Position numbers and translations under genes: made by a program
Assembly: GCF_023856365.1 (NCBI RefSeq)
Contig: NC_064552.1
Span: 6,935,160 to 6,999,159 of the forward strand
DNA length: 64,000 bases
Reading direction: 5' to 3'
Source of the DNA: Brienomyrus brachyistius
Lineage: Eukaryota; Chordata; Actinopteri; Osteoglossiformes; Mormyridae
Shown here: positions 24,381-37,221 of the stretch, in pieces
Position numbering within the stretch: the first letter of the stretch is position 1
Layout: each line of letters opens with the position of its first letter
Notes under the pieces: generated by a model
Databases searched by the model: none
What the model saw: the letters and a program-made list of their open reading frames with translations, nothing else
Told to the model about the DNA's origin: nothing

Positions 24381-24432
<52 letters not shown>
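24319..24432 (+). repeat. AT microsatellites
   Basis: Two AT runs (24319-24343 and about 24383-24425), each followed by short CA text, lie about 100 bp after the SINE. Confidence 0.85.
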
Positions 24433-24434
<2 letters not shown>

Positions 24435-26640
24435 TACGTAATTATAAACACAATTGTTTGGTGTACTGTACTATCCCCATGGGAGCTGAGAAATGCCAAA
24501 CATATTCTGTGTGTTTATCAAGTAAAGAATGATTCATCCTTTATGGCCAATAGCCGTGGTACTTGTTGAGTGGCATACAAGCATGTAAACACCATCTGGG
24601 AGCTACCTGATACTGGCTGAAAACATCTAGCTTTGTCACTTTTTCCGTGATGTGTAAATATTCAGAGGGAAGATACGAAAACAAATACTGCATGACTGTT
24701 ATCAAGAAGACGACCTTTTTGAATTAGACAAAAAAATCCTTCTTTCGCCAAGCAAACAAAGTAGCCATTTTCGGCTACTTCCAAAATAAGCTGTAGAAAA
24801 GTGTATATCAGATGTTTAGATATTAGTCCGATGTTCTATAATTGTATCTGTTATTTTGTGGAATTTTAAATTCAAATACATCATTGGATAGATGGACCTT
24901 TACAGCATTAAGGAAAAGCATATTAATGATTAATGAAATAATGTATACTTTCTTTTCTATACATTATTTGTACAGCTACAATTAGCTAATTTTTTAAGTC
25001 ATCTGAGCTGGAAAATATGTTTATATTACTTTAAGTAACATGAATAAATACATATAAATTATAAATCAACGATAATGCATTAGTATGATATAAAAATAAT
25101 AGCAGAATCACTCTTTTCCAGTGATTCATAAACATATGGATGATTCACGTTTAATTATATATGAAACTGCTGAACTTCAAGGTCAGCTACTCTAATTTAT
25201 TTTAATAAATTAAAAAATCCCCGAATCCCATAGAAATGCTATTAATGTGCAGTTATGCCTAATTGACTCTGACAAAGGTTCACTATCCTCTTCAAGCAGC
25301 AGAAAGTACCGAGGACCGTCATGCATTGTCTCTCATTCCAGATGAACAGAGAGAGTTCAGACATCATTAGTGAAGACTTATACACAATGTCCATTTTATT
25401 TAATATTCTTAAAAATCATATTTAGAAAGCAGGTAACACATCTATACCACGTACTTAGATTGAAAGCAGTCTTTTATTCAAGTGTATGGCAATGGCTTTA
25501 GGTTAAGACTTAACGCTCAGTATTACTGAATATTTTGGCTAGTATCACTAGCAATCATACCACCTGCAGACTCTTCTGCAAACTATAGATATCATCTGTC
25601 ATAGCTTTCCCGGTATAAGGAGAATTTTTGTTTCATTATAACAAGATACGAAATTAAATAGGAAAATTATTGTGGTATTACGAGACACAAAACAATCTTG
25701 CAAAGAGAGGAAATCTTTTGCGCTCTAACAAAATACAAAGCTCATTAAAATGAGAATCTAAATGATTTTGTTACAATAGCAAACATTTCTCGTAAAATAA
25801 TGGCCATTGCAAGTCATTGTAAGGAGAAAAAAGGTCAAAGCAAAAAGGAGAATCAAACTGAAAGTCAATCGTTTACTTGATTTGATCAAGTTCTACGTCA
25901 TGCTGGGGACGAGGCATGGTTAATAAATATAAATCCTGTTATTGAGTTCGGGAGATAGCATTGTCTTAAGTATGCACCTGCTAAAAAGAGAATTTTGAAG
26001 CGTTTGGAGCTGCACACAATGGCGCCTGCAGAGAATTTCGATTGGGGTGACCTCAGAGGCCAGTTATATTTATAGGGGGCATGTCTATTCCATGAAATAT
26101 AGATTATTAATATAATAGTCATTATTTTTATTTTTATTATTCTGGTGTAGAGTGGCAACAGGCATGGCCATGGCCATCCTTGGCTACCCCTTAGATTCAC
26201 CCCTGGCTGTACAGAAGAAAAGACCAGTCAGATCTCTTAGAGGATCATTTCTCATTGATCAGAGCCAGCTAATGCACAACAGACCAAAAATGCCTGAATT
26301 GTGAAGGATGACACATGAAACGATTTTTTTTTCAAATCAAAACTAGAAAATTATCTCATTATACCAATATACTTATCTCGTTATTATAAGATACTTTTCA
26401 CAATTTAACATTATACATTCATGTTAAAATGTAACACGGGTCTTGTTATAACAAGAAACGGCTAATTTTATCTGTCTCTGTCGTAATAAAATGAGTAAAT
26501 ATTTAGCAACGATAAACTTTGCAACCCAGCTGGATAATTTATTAGTAAGTAAAGGAACACATGTTTGGTAGAAATGGAAGAAAGGATTTTAAAATTAAAT
26601 TAGTGATGTTGATTCCAAGTAAAGCTATATTTCCATGCAA
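24433..26640. other. Intergenic AT-rich DNA, no gene seen
   Basis: This is mostly unique-looking AT-rich sequence. I see no open frame with protein-like content, no splice-bounded exon and no clear repeat. Confidence 0.55.
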
Positions 26641-27520
26641 GGCCCATCCAGACAGGGGATAAGGCCAATCCAGACAGGGGATAGGGCCCATCCAGACAGG
26701 GGATAAGGCCCATCCAGACAGGGAAAAAGGCCCATCCAGACAGGGGATAGGGCCCATCCAGACAGGGGATAGGGCCCATCCAGACAGGGAAAAAGGCCCA
26801 TCCAGACAGGGGATAGGGCCCATCCAGACAGGGGATAAGGCCCATCCAGACAGGGGATAGGGCCCATCCAGACAGGGAAAAAGGCCCATCCAGACAGGGG
26901 ATAGGGCCCATCCAGACAGGGGATAGGGCCCATCCAGACAGGGGATAGGGCCCATCCAGACAGGGGATAAGGCCCATCCAGACAGGGAAAAAGGCCCATC
27001 CAGACAGGGGATAGGGCCCATCCAGACAGGGGATAGGGCCCATCCAGACAGGGAAAAAGGCCCATCCAGACAGGGGATAGGGCCCATCCAGACAGGGGAT
27101 AAGGCCCAACCAGACAGGGGATAGGGCCCATCCAGACAGGGGATAAGGCCCATCCAGACAGGGAATAGGGCCCATCCAGACAGGGAAAAGGGCCCATCCA
27201 GACAGGGGATCGGGCCCATCCAGACAGGGGATAGGGCCCATCCAGACAGGGAAAAAGGCCCATCCAGACAGGGAATAGGGCCCATCCAGACAGGGAAAAA
27301 GGCCCATCCAGACAGGGGATAGGGCCCATCCAGACAGGGAAAAAGGCCCATCCAGACAGGGGATAGGGCCCATCCAGACAGGGAAAAAGGCCCATCCAGA
27401 CAGGGGATAAGGCCCATCCAGACAGGGAATAGGGCCCATCCAGACAGGGAAAAAGGCCCATCCAGACAGGGGATAGGGCCCATCCAGACAGGGGATAGGG
27501 CCCATCCAGACAGGGGATGG
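26641..27520. repeat. 22-bp minisatellite, 40 tandem units
   Basis: Forty units of exactly 22 bp fill 880 bp. Each has a constant 16-bp core, GGCCCATCCAGACAGG, with only two base changes in the array (units 2 and 22), followed by a six-base variable end: GGATAG, GGATAA, GAAAAA, GAATAG, or the singletons GAAAAG, GGATCG and GGATGG. Units 3-10 and 15-22 carry the same order of variants, so a 12-unit (264-bp) segment was probably duplicated. The - strand is open in all three frames because the unit has no stop and 22 is not a multiple of 3. The frames of about 300 residues are therefore by-products, not genes. Confidence 0.95.
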
Positions 27521-29310
27521 GGTTCACTGCAGAAATCTGTATTTTCTACCTCAGAAATATTTGTTCATTTTACAACTGAAAGATTTTTTTAAAAAAACTA
27601 CACTTATTGCATCACGCTCAAGTTATCGATTGAGAGGATTTGCGAGAGAAAGACGTTGCATTGTACTTTGATAAGAAAAACAACATCAAATGTGAAAACG
27701 GTACTTTGTGGTTTCATGAAGAAGCGGGTTCACTTAAGCAAAAACAATGTTGTGAAACTTTAGCAGAGAGCTTAACTTTCTATACCAGAATATTTCTCTC
27801 CTGAAGCTTCTCAATTATGAGGCAGCCTACCTGGATTTTTCTGTGAATCACACACTGTCTTCATCTTTATATTTATCGGTAATAAAGGAGGTGCTGAGTT
27901 GGACAGACCTGCAGTTATAGTAAATTGTTTGGGTGCTGTGAGTCACCTGTGGTGCCTCTTTATTTTAAGTAGGCTATACTGCTGTTGACAGGACCTAGTT
28001 TCTCAATATGGTGAGACGGTCAAAGGCAATACTCTGACAATCTGTTTCTTACTTTGTTTTTACGTTTTCTCAATTTATTTGTACTGAGACCGAAATTAGA
28101 AAACCCTAATACAATATGTGACGTACAATCTTCACATTAATATCTCAAAAAGCACGATATCCACTGAACAATCAGAAGTATACTGGCAACGGGTGTAGAG
28201 AAATCTTTCATTAGCGCCTTATAGCAAATACAATTTTTCTCAATAATGCACAATCCTCAGTGGAACTTTATGTACTAAAATGTAACATCATAGTTAGCGT
28301 GTGTGTGGTGTGTTTTTGCATGATATTATGAGTGACTGCTCGTAATTGAATTTGTATGTATTATTGTAGCTTTATCCTGATTACCTTTTAATTAGAGCAC
28401 TAAATATATTGTCTCATTCTGCAAAATATTTTACATTAATGCAGTATTGTTCTCCAGCTTGATGACATATCCTACTTCATAAACAACAGATCATTTCAAA
28501 TAATATTTATGTTCTGAGGTAAAGTGAACAGATATGTGTGATTAAAAATTGTATTGACTCACTTAAAGAGTTCATGGTAGTTTATAAACGGAATAATTTT
28601 TCAATAAAGCTCATAATTTTAATTTTGTCAATACATGCACATTGCCAGAAAAGAATATTATCATTAGTTTATTTCAATTTTGTTTATGCATTTATGTTTT
28701 CCTCCTTGCCTATCTCCAGAGCAGATGGAATGTATAAATATGCATCAGAGCACTCACATGGAAATGAAGCTGTCATATGTGCTCGAGGTTTTGATCAGTT
28801 AGCACGACAAGCCCCAGGCTGTTCATTGTAATTGAAAGCTGAAACTTTTATTATCATAACATATTTCCCTAAAAGATCCTTAAAAATAACAATTCTTATC
28901 CATCCTGCCAAGAACTGACTTACAATTTATTTAAAACCAATAAACTTCAGAACGCATCCTGGATGCCTTTTCTATTTGTGAATATAGCCAGCTTGTTGGC
29001 TAATCACACAATATGCCGTGTCACTCAAAAGTCATGCTTCTTATAAAATTGTTTGAACCTTGGGAGGAACCCGGCATCTACACATTGTCTCCCACGCAGT
29101 GTGACGGGAAAATGTATACCCTATATACAGAACAGGAGAGAATTCACACCTAATATACCACACCACTCCGCAATCATCCTTACATCTGTCCATCTGCATT
29201 TTAGGTTTGCGGCTTTGTTTGTGGAAGTTGCACTCCAGAACTCAAGCCAGCTGATGTATGTAGAACATTTTTAGTGGATCAGACTCTATGACTGCAGCCG
29301 ACGTTGCTGT
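27521..29310. other. Intergenic DNA, no gene seen
   Basis: This is AT-rich and unique-looking. The stretch about 28690-28870 is less simple than its surroundings and could be a conserved noncoding element, but only alignment would tell. Confidence 0.5.
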
Positions 29311-30475
29311 GATGGTCAGAGGCCCTCAGTGCTGGAAAGGTTGCAGGGATACATGAAATCTTTCCAGAGATGTTGAAAGCACAGGATGTTGCTGGGGTGA
29401 CATGGCTGACATGTTTGCTATACTGGAATCACCCTTCTCAGCCTCTATGGGAAAGTCTATGCCAGGGTACTGGAGAGGAAACTCTGCCCGATGGTTGAAC
29501 CTGTGATTCAAGAGGAGCAATGCGGGATACTGGTCTGACTGTGGAACAGCGGACCAGCTCTTCTCCCTCTCGCATTTGTGAGGGGTTTGTGGGAATAAGG
29601 CAATGGTGTCTACACGAGTTTTGTGAAAATTTTGTGGAGAAACAGTACCCCTGCTCTCGTATTTGTATATGATATTGAGCTTTTGGCCACACACATTTTT
29701 GCTTTTATAAAAATGAACACCTCCAACTCAGAGGTTATGGTACTCTCTAGGACAGGGGTAGGCAACCCTGATTCTCGAGTGCTGGTATCCAACACATTTT
29801 CTTTCTGTCCTACCTGATGAGTAACTATCTGCCTGACATCAGGTGTGGTTCATCAGAGACCAGGCTGGAAAGAAAACCTGCTGCATACCAGCACTCCAGG
29901 ATCAGGGTTACCTACCCCTGCTCTAGGAAAGGAGCGGATTGCACCCCTAGGGTGACGGGGGACTGTCTGTCCTTGGTGAAGGACTTTAAGACCTCAGGAT
30001 CTTGCTCACAAGTCACGGCAAAAGGGAACGTGAGACTGACAGGCGGATCAGTTCAGTGACTGCAGTTTTTTGCAGGTACTGAGCAGGTCTGTAGTCTTGC
30101 TCATTGGATGAAGCTTGTTGTTTATCTGTCAATAAACGTCTCTATTGTTATCCATGGTCTTGGGCTTTAGGTAATAAGCAAAAGAACAAGGTCATGACTA
30201 CATGGTGCAAAATGAGGTTTCTGAGCACGGATTCCAGGCACAGACAGGGTGATCTGGAGGGACAATTTTAGATTGAGAGAAGTCAACCGAGGTGATTTTG
30301 GCATCTTATAAGGATGCCACCTGGTCGACTCCTAAGGGAGCTGTTTCTGGAATATCCCACTAGGCAAAAGACCTGGGGCAGACTAAGAACACGCTGGAGG
30401 GACTATATGTCCCAGTTGGCTTGGTACATCTGAGGTTACCTCTGAGTCTGAGTCACTCTACGGTCTTAATAAGGG
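29311..30475 (+). mobile_element. Rex1-type LINE relic (reverse transcriptase pseudogene)
   Basis: Fragments of a Rex1/Babar-like reverse transcriptase can be read across three frames. Near 29447 stands GKVYARVLERKLCPMVEP, followed by QEEQCG. At 29720-29750 stands NSEVMVLSR, which continues as KGADC after an inserted MITE. The familiar 3' coding end, with a GACTAAGAACACGCTGGAGG segment (WRDYV-type), lies near 30380-30410. Stops, frameshifts and missing blocks, including the catalytic YxDD region, show that it is dead. The ends are approximate. Confidence 0.75.
29753..29920. mobile_element. hAT-like MITE nested in the Rex1 relic, with 8-bp target duplication
   Basis: The 168-bp element begins CAGGGGTAGGCAACCCTG and ends CAGGGTTACCTACCCCTG, an inverted pair with two mismatches. 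The 8-bp sequence CTCTAGGA flanks it on both sides (29745-29752 and 29921-29928), the hAT hallmark. Removing it restores the Rex1 reading, so the MITE came later. Confidence 0.88.
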
Positions 30476-31563
30476 AGGTCTGGTGTGACAACAGGCCTTA
30501 ACAGGAAAAGCTGTGAATAAAAGACAGAAGAAGATGGAGATTTTAGTGTATGATAAAACATTGTATGTATTTTCTACTTCCTTTTGAAGTTTTAACAGAC
30601 TACCAACTGAAATTTTCTGTAAATGTAATTTGCGCTAGAAAAAAAAAAAAACTTTGTAAAGTAATTATTGCAGATTTAAATTTCTGTCCTGTGTTTGTAA
30701 CGTTGTAGTTGTAACTCAGGAGATTCAACGTGTTGTCACTTCCCTAGCAAAGCTACAGTATAAGCTGTGATTATTTCATTATCAACTGTCACTGCATACC
30801 GGCAACCCTGATTGTTTTTCCGTAGTGAAAAACAATAGGTTATCTGTAGAATAATTTTCATGTCAAGGGGATAAAGTGTAAAAGTTAATTGCATTCATTT
30901 ACACTTTCACATTAACTTTACTTGAAAAAACGCAGTATTCTAAAAAGAAAAAGAAATGTCTTAAGTGTTTCACTTTAAGTATAATTTTTGCCATTTTTCC
31001 ATCCAAAATTTACCCTAGATATTGTGTTATTCTAGGGCACATCTACCACTATTGAGATATATCCTACATTGCATTACAAGTGAACTTTAAACAGTGTTCA
31101 TTATCTAAACTGCTTTGTACTGTAGTCTCTCTGCTAAAAAATTAAACTCTGATTTGTTAACCTGCCTTTCATTCCTGGAGGTTTAAAGATCCTCTTGTCT
31201 TTGGCTAAATTCTGATCTTCAGAAACTATCCAGTGAAAACCGTAAAATGAACACGTTAGAAAAACATGAGAGATTGGAGAAGGGGAAACATCTCTGTTAA
31301 ACTAATGTTTTCAGTTTAAATCCATGGAGTAACTGAGGGAATTAACATAGCACATCAGAATAGCTATCAAAATAAATCAGCAAAAATAAAAGCGCATTCA
31401 CTGAACAGCGCTCATTCAGCGCAGTCATGCAAAACACTGATTGTTGAAACCTTCTCCTGGTCATTTTCAGTTGTCCTGCAGGATCATCATTTCTTGCCAG
31501 ATTATGTCTCTACATGGATGAAATGACAATAAAGTACACTTCACACTTACTATTACTACTACT

Positions 31564-31598
<35 letters not shown>

Positions 31599-32711
31599 AA
31601 TAATAATAGCGTGAAAAACTCTTTGCCCCAGGCAGTGAGAAGAGCCATGTGAGATCATAATTAGTCAGGTTAATTTTGGTCTGACATTTTCCTTTTCGAG
31701 AGCTGTAGCTGGCGAAGGAACACAGAACAATACAAGAAATAAAAATAAAGAAACCATTTCTTTGACAAAGGAAATGAACAAAACACGGGCAGGTGTCAGT
31801 GCAGTCGGGGTTACTGAAGGCCAAAACAAGTCACGACACAGCAAATTCGAGTTATTGTGGGGAGAGGAACAGGTAGCATAAATTAAATATGAAAAGCCAG
31901 GTACAGTAACCTGACTCAGTCCACATCTAACAAAATTCTTACATAATAATAATAAGAAGAATATGAAGAAGAATCATCATCTTATAGTTTAAAGGCACAT
32001 TTAGGCAGTTGTTCATCTTCTGAAGCTAGATATTTTATCTTAGCATGACTAATGTATCTGTGTGTTCTTTAAACGAGAGAGTTTTATAGAGTTCTTCGGG
32101 ATCATTTATCTCCATGGGTGCTGACAGCACTTCACTGCTGCATTGCTACGGATTGTTTTTATCCTCCTGCATAATTCCCTGCACTAGTTCAGCCATTTCA
32201 TTCCTGTCTTGTTTACTTGTAAAAGCTTTAAATAAAATGATACGGACCCCCCCCCGCCCCCCCCAGAAAGGCACCAAGGAGCCTCAGAGTGAGACTGAAG
32301 CAGTATGTGGACTTTTATTGGCTTTAAGGAAGAGCTTCTAATTGGCTGTCAGATGCTAAGACAATTTGAGACTTGGGAGTAGTGAAGAATTTGTCTTCTG
32401 GGTGTTCCCTGTCATGTTTGCAAATTTATGGGAGCTGTTAGCTGAATGTGGCCAAAGACAATGTTATGAATTTATATTTGATTTAGAAATTATGATTTAA
32501 TCATTTACTGATGGTTAATTTATAGTACAAATGTATTTTTGCTATTGATAAACACCCCGTTCTGAAGAAAAAAAATCCATTAATCATGCTTAATATCTGC
32601 AAACAAAATACTTCGGCTGTCAATTTTTTCAGGAACTTATTTTATAGATTTTTTATAGATTTATTTGAAACAAAACTATTTATTTATTCTAAACAAATTG
32701 TGCAGCATATT
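30476..32711. other. Intergenic DNA, no gene seen
   Basis: This is AT-rich, with an ATT/AAT array at 31563-31609 next to a repeat-like ATGAAATGACAATAAAG segment (31517-31535), and a C-rich run near 32248-32265. No coding exon is recognisable. Confidence 0.55.
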
Positions 32712-32720
32712 TTCCACCAA

Positions 32721-33080
32721 GGGGTGGCATGGTGGTGCAGTGGTTAGCACTGTTGCCTCACACCTCTGGGACCCGGGTTCGAGTCTCCGCCTGGGTTACA
32801 TGTGTGTGGAGTTTGCATGTTCTTCCCATGTCGTTGTGGGGTTTCCTCCGGGTACTCCGGTTTCCCCCCACAGTCCAAAAACATGCTGAGGCTAATTGGA
32901 GTTGCTAAATTGCCCGTGGGAGTGCATGTGAGAGTGAATGGTGTGTGAGTGTGCCCTGCGATGGGCTGGCCCCCCATCCTGGGTTGTTCCCTGCCTCGTG
33001 CCCATTGCTTCCGGGATAGGCTCCGGACCCCCCGCAACCCAGTAGGATAAGCGGTTTGGAAAATTTATGGATGGATGGAT
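32721..33080 (+). mobile_element. Full-length tRNA-derived SINE with target duplication
   Basis: The head has a pol III A box (TGGTGCAGTGG, about 32731-32741) and a B box (GGTTCGAGTCT, 32776-32786). The body carries GTTTGCATGTTCTTCCCATG and GTACTCCGGTTTCCCCCCAC, and the 3' tail is ATGGATGGATGGAT. The 9-bp sequence TTCCACCAA flanks it (32712-32720 and 33082-33090). SINEs of this kind use LINE enzymes in trans. Confidence 0.92.
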
Positions 33081-33090
33081 ATTCCACCAA

Positions 33091-33763
33091 AAATAAAGCT
33101 AAAGTTCAATGCGACTCTACTCATTTACTGAAATGTAAAGGGGTTCTTGAAAATTAAATCTTTACAGCAGTGTTACCAGAACAAAGATTTCTCACGAAAG
33201 TCGTCAAACAGGCTTTAAAATACATCTGACATGTAACCTACTTTATTTAGACAATGCCTTGATAATTACAAAAGTACAGATGCTGTTCTCCCAAGAGCAG
33301 ACAATTGTCTCTAAGACAGAGCAGTAAGCTAACGTTCAGCAGTCACACCCTTCACAATTACAGCTTGAACCTTTCACACGGTATAGCCTTAGCAGTTCTC
33401 CTCACCATCACATGGTTTTTATGAAATGCCATCTCTGCTTCTTCATCGCATGTCAGTTACTGTCGTTTAAATGTGCGGTGCCATTGCCTGCCGCAGTGAG
33501 CTCATTGTCACGCTTGCCGCTCAAAGTTATGAGGACTGCCCTTTGCCTTAACCTTGGGAAACTTCCTGGCTGAAGTTGGGGCTGCTGGGATAATTCATTC
33601 ATGTATTTGCTCGTGGAGTCCCGCTAATCAATAAGCACTGCATTTTTAATGAGCCGCTACAGCTGCATGGCCTAGCACTTCATTACCCTGGTTTACCTGA
33701 GTGAGCGTGACATTGAGAAGAGCTTGCACCCACGCTTTGATGAGTACCATTTTCCTATGTATT
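33091..33763. other. Intergenic DNA, no gene seen
   Basis: This is unique-looking sequence between a SINE and a MITE. It is somewhat less AT-rich from 33460 to 33720. No exon or repeat is recognised. Confidence 0.5.
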
Positions 33764-34050
33764 ACAGATGCTCTTCTACGAACTGACAACTTACGAACCT
33801 TCAGCCATACGAACGAAGAGGACTGTAAGTCCAAATTGTGTTCCTGTCTCCAGTGCGCACCAATCTCACCTAGTACGACTTGTGGCCGGTATTCCCGCCG
33901 CGCAGCAGCGTAGTGTGCGAACTCCCAGCATCCTAGTTCTTTGTACTTACGTATACCCTTAAAACGATGTTGAATAACAACTTACGAACATTTTAAACTA
34001 CGAATGGCCTTTCGAAACGTGTCTCATTTATAAGTAGGCCAGTATACCTG
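33764..34050. mobile_element. MITE family X, copy 1 (terminal inverted repeats)
   Basis: The left end, ACAGATGCTCTTCTACGAAC, matches the inverted right end of the copy at 38471-38769. The inside (CCGCGCAGCAGCGTAGTGTG, then AACTCCCAGCATCCTAGTTC) is the reverse complement of the inside of that copy. The right end is decayed. Class not determined. Confidence 0.65.
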
Positions 34051-37000
34051 ATTGTCCAGTAAACAGCAGAACCTCCTTTTCATAAGATTATATGAGTCCT
34101 CAAGAGGTCAAAATCTAGCTGTTGAAATGCTCTTACCCTCAGTTGACTGCAATCAGAAGAACCGAAGTCCAGGGCTGTAACACTTTACTTGAGGGGGCGC
34201 AAAAAACATACTCTTATGCTCTTACTTGTGTATTAATTAACCACAAGCTAAGTCTTAATCACATACAGCTCTCATGTTCATTCATCATTAACGAATCATG
34301 ACACATCTTTTATCTCAAGCAGTTACTATACTTGTTAATACAACTGTTCATTCCGTAAACTTTTGTGAATTACTAAAGGAAGTACTGCACCTACTATATT
34401 TGTTCTTGATTTGTACCTCACTAGTATCTGACATGCTACTAATTATTTGTGCTTCCTCAGGAAAAGTGTTAGCATTCAGTGCTAAGTAGCTGTGAAGGCA
34501 TGGCATAGATCTGACAGACGATGACTGGATTAGCGTAGTTATTAAAAGGAGCTGGTTCCTCCAAGATGCACCACCACTGCAACAAATGTACAGCCTCAGC
34601 AGCATTAGCATTTTATTTACAGTCGCAAGCAAGAAGCATTTTATAGACTGTTGCGGCAGATGCCTCTTGGAAACTATTCAGGACGGTTATAGTGCAATGT
34701 TCCCTTTCTGTTCTCCCTCCACTGAATCTGGTGGTTTAGGACTGGTTCAGTGATCTGCCTGAAGGAAGGATCTATTTGTGGACCAGAAAAGACTGTTGGA
34801 TGCCCTCAATTTAAAGACTGGGTTTAAACTTCAGAAGCCAGCCCTCCCCTGATCTCATCTAGGTGTATATTGATCAGGCAAGCACTGGATTGCTTGTTTT
34901 TGCTTGTGTCTGTTTAACGTTTGTAGCGGTTCATACCTGTTTGCACTGTTTCACCTTTGAATTTTACAAAGTATTAGTCACTTCCTGTCTGGTGCAATCT
35001 AACAGGTCTTGAGTATCGCTGATTTATACAGAGTTCCGGCCATTTTGTATTAGCCTATTCACCCCAAGGTTGTTTTTCATGAAAAAAAAAAACACAATAC
35101 AGGATCTTTGGTTTGTTTAAGAAGGTGTTTCCCACGATTGTGCAGACGTGTCCTTATTATTAATGCATTGCGGTCCTCACATTTCAGGCAAGGCTATGCC
35201 AAATCGTGTATCATCACACAACATTACTTTCAAGGGTTGTCACGCCATGTTTGACAGATTGTCCACATCTTGTTACAGATGTTTACTTTTCCTTCCTAGC
35301 TAAGCATTGCTTTTGAATTGCATTGAATTTTTACTGCACATTTTCATTAAACATAGGTTTAGAGAGTATATCTGATTATAGCTATTAGAGATATATACCA
35401 AATGTAAATCATCTTAAATTTGACAGAATATTTCCAATGTATACAGATTTATCTAACATGCGGTACTCTGACGTATGACTGAAAAGTGGAATAACATTTC
35501 TATAAAGACTGCTTCCTAATTTCAAAAGGAAACCTCTTTTTTTCTTTTTTTAGAAAATGTACCCAGCATAATCCAGAGAGTAGCAGCAGTACTTGTAAAT
35601 CCCCATCTGTGCCACTGAAGATAAATAATCAAAGATCTTGTATTTATTTCCACACCTACAGAAAATAAGCCTGGCCATATCACCATCTCTTGAAGTTTTA
35701 AAATCCTGCCTTGGTGTTTCATAGGACAGTAAACAAGTCTCATTCACCTTTAAAATTCACTGGGTTAAAAAAAAAGAGACCCCGCCCACAAGGCCCTACG
35801 ATTGGAGGAAATAATCATGCCAGGTGCCATCCTTCTCTGAGCATCACTACTTCCTTTAGAACAGCACCCATGACCATACCAGGAAGCAATTGCTAAAACT
35901 GGCACAGCCTTTTAGTTATTTCTTCATTTTTATGGTTTTGACCCCATCTATTGTTTTTTTTCCCCAGAGGCGTCTACTACATGCACTCCACTCTCATTTT
36001 TAGACAAGCCTTGGCATGGAGTGAAAACACTGGCAATCATCTCCCACAGTTACCCTTAAACGCACATAATACATAACTCAATATATAATGTTGTGTTCAA
36101 AAGCTCCTGATCACTAAACAAATAGCATTGCAGAGGCTACTCTATAAAACAATCTGTGACTGATATCATGAAGAAGAATTCAGTTTTAAATCTGAATTGC
36201 CCATTTCAAAACTTAATTAAGCTGATCAGAGTTACCTCAACCAATCTGAGGTGCTGTTCAGCAGGATATACATATCGCAGACAATTAAAAGTTAAAGGGA
36301 CAGCTATCCTGTTGTTAAGTTTAAATCCCTATATACTGTCTGGCTTAATCTTGCTTTGATTTACTGTCTGCATCACACTGTCACAATTTAAAGAAACACA
36401 GCATACAAATACTCTAGGATGTGACTGGGCTGCTAATTTCCCCATGACATCTATATTTCTATAAGGAACACAACAAAGATATTGAGTAAAATTTGTAAAA
36501 ACGTCCGACAAATGCTTTTAAGAAATACCCCACTTTGTTTCTTTGTTCATTCGTTTGTACGCAGTGTTGTGCAGTGGCACTGCCAAACAGTGCTGCTTAT
36601 TTCGGAGCTTTTTAAATCAGAGGAATACAGTGCTTTTTGGTTTTTGTCTTAAAATGAATGCATGTCTGTCATTACCTTAACAAGTGTTTGAAGCTGTGGT
36701 TAAAGTAATATAGCAGGCACTCTATGCCTTGGCAGCATGTTCACTTTTGCTCTTGAGTAATTAAAATCCGTGCGTCTGCGTGCCGTCTTTCCACAATCAC
36801 TAGCTCCGATGGTGTTTCCCTCAGCGGAATATCATTTCATATCATCTGATACATATACCTTTGATCTTTGCATACAAGCATTCTCTATTAACGTTTGCCT
36901 GGCAAAAGGAGTTGTTTACCCTATCAGAATATATCTGACCTGAAATGCACTACGACTGTTTTTACTGTGCCTAAATAAGCTGTATAGTTTTCATAGCACA

Positions 37001-37190
37001 TGCACAGGTATCTAGAGTGCATTATAGATGAGAGCTTCATTGTAGCTTATTAAGTACTATAATAAACACTATAATGCCTTATGACTGTCAACAGAATATG
37101 CTGTAATGCTTTATTCATTCTTATGCCGACCATTATAATGCATTATGAAGGTATCTATATTATAATCTTCTTCTGAAAAATTAACTGTCA
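34051..37190. other. Intergenic DNA with a repeat fragment, no gene seen
   Basis: This is mostly unique AT-rich DNA. The part at about 37020-37165 (ATTATAGATGAGAGCTTCAT, TATAATGCCTTATG and TATAATGCATTATGAAGGTA) also occurs at about 58545-58750, so it is an interspersed repeat of unknown class. Confidence 0.5.
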
Positions 37191-37194
37191 ACAG

Positions 37195-37221
37195 TTTATT
37201 ATTATTATTATTATTATTATT
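37195..37221 (+). repeat. ATT microsatellite
   Basis: About eight ATT units. Confidence 0.85.

Noticed and set aside
26641..27520. Possible CRISPR-like array
   Set aside because: The units abut with no unique spacers and the genome is a vertebrate. It is a minisatellite.
26542..27527. Three overlapping - strand frames of about 300 codons
   Set aside because: They are the three translations of the 22-bp minisatellite. Open frames follow from a stop-free unit whose length is not a multiple of three, and there is no promoter or splice context.
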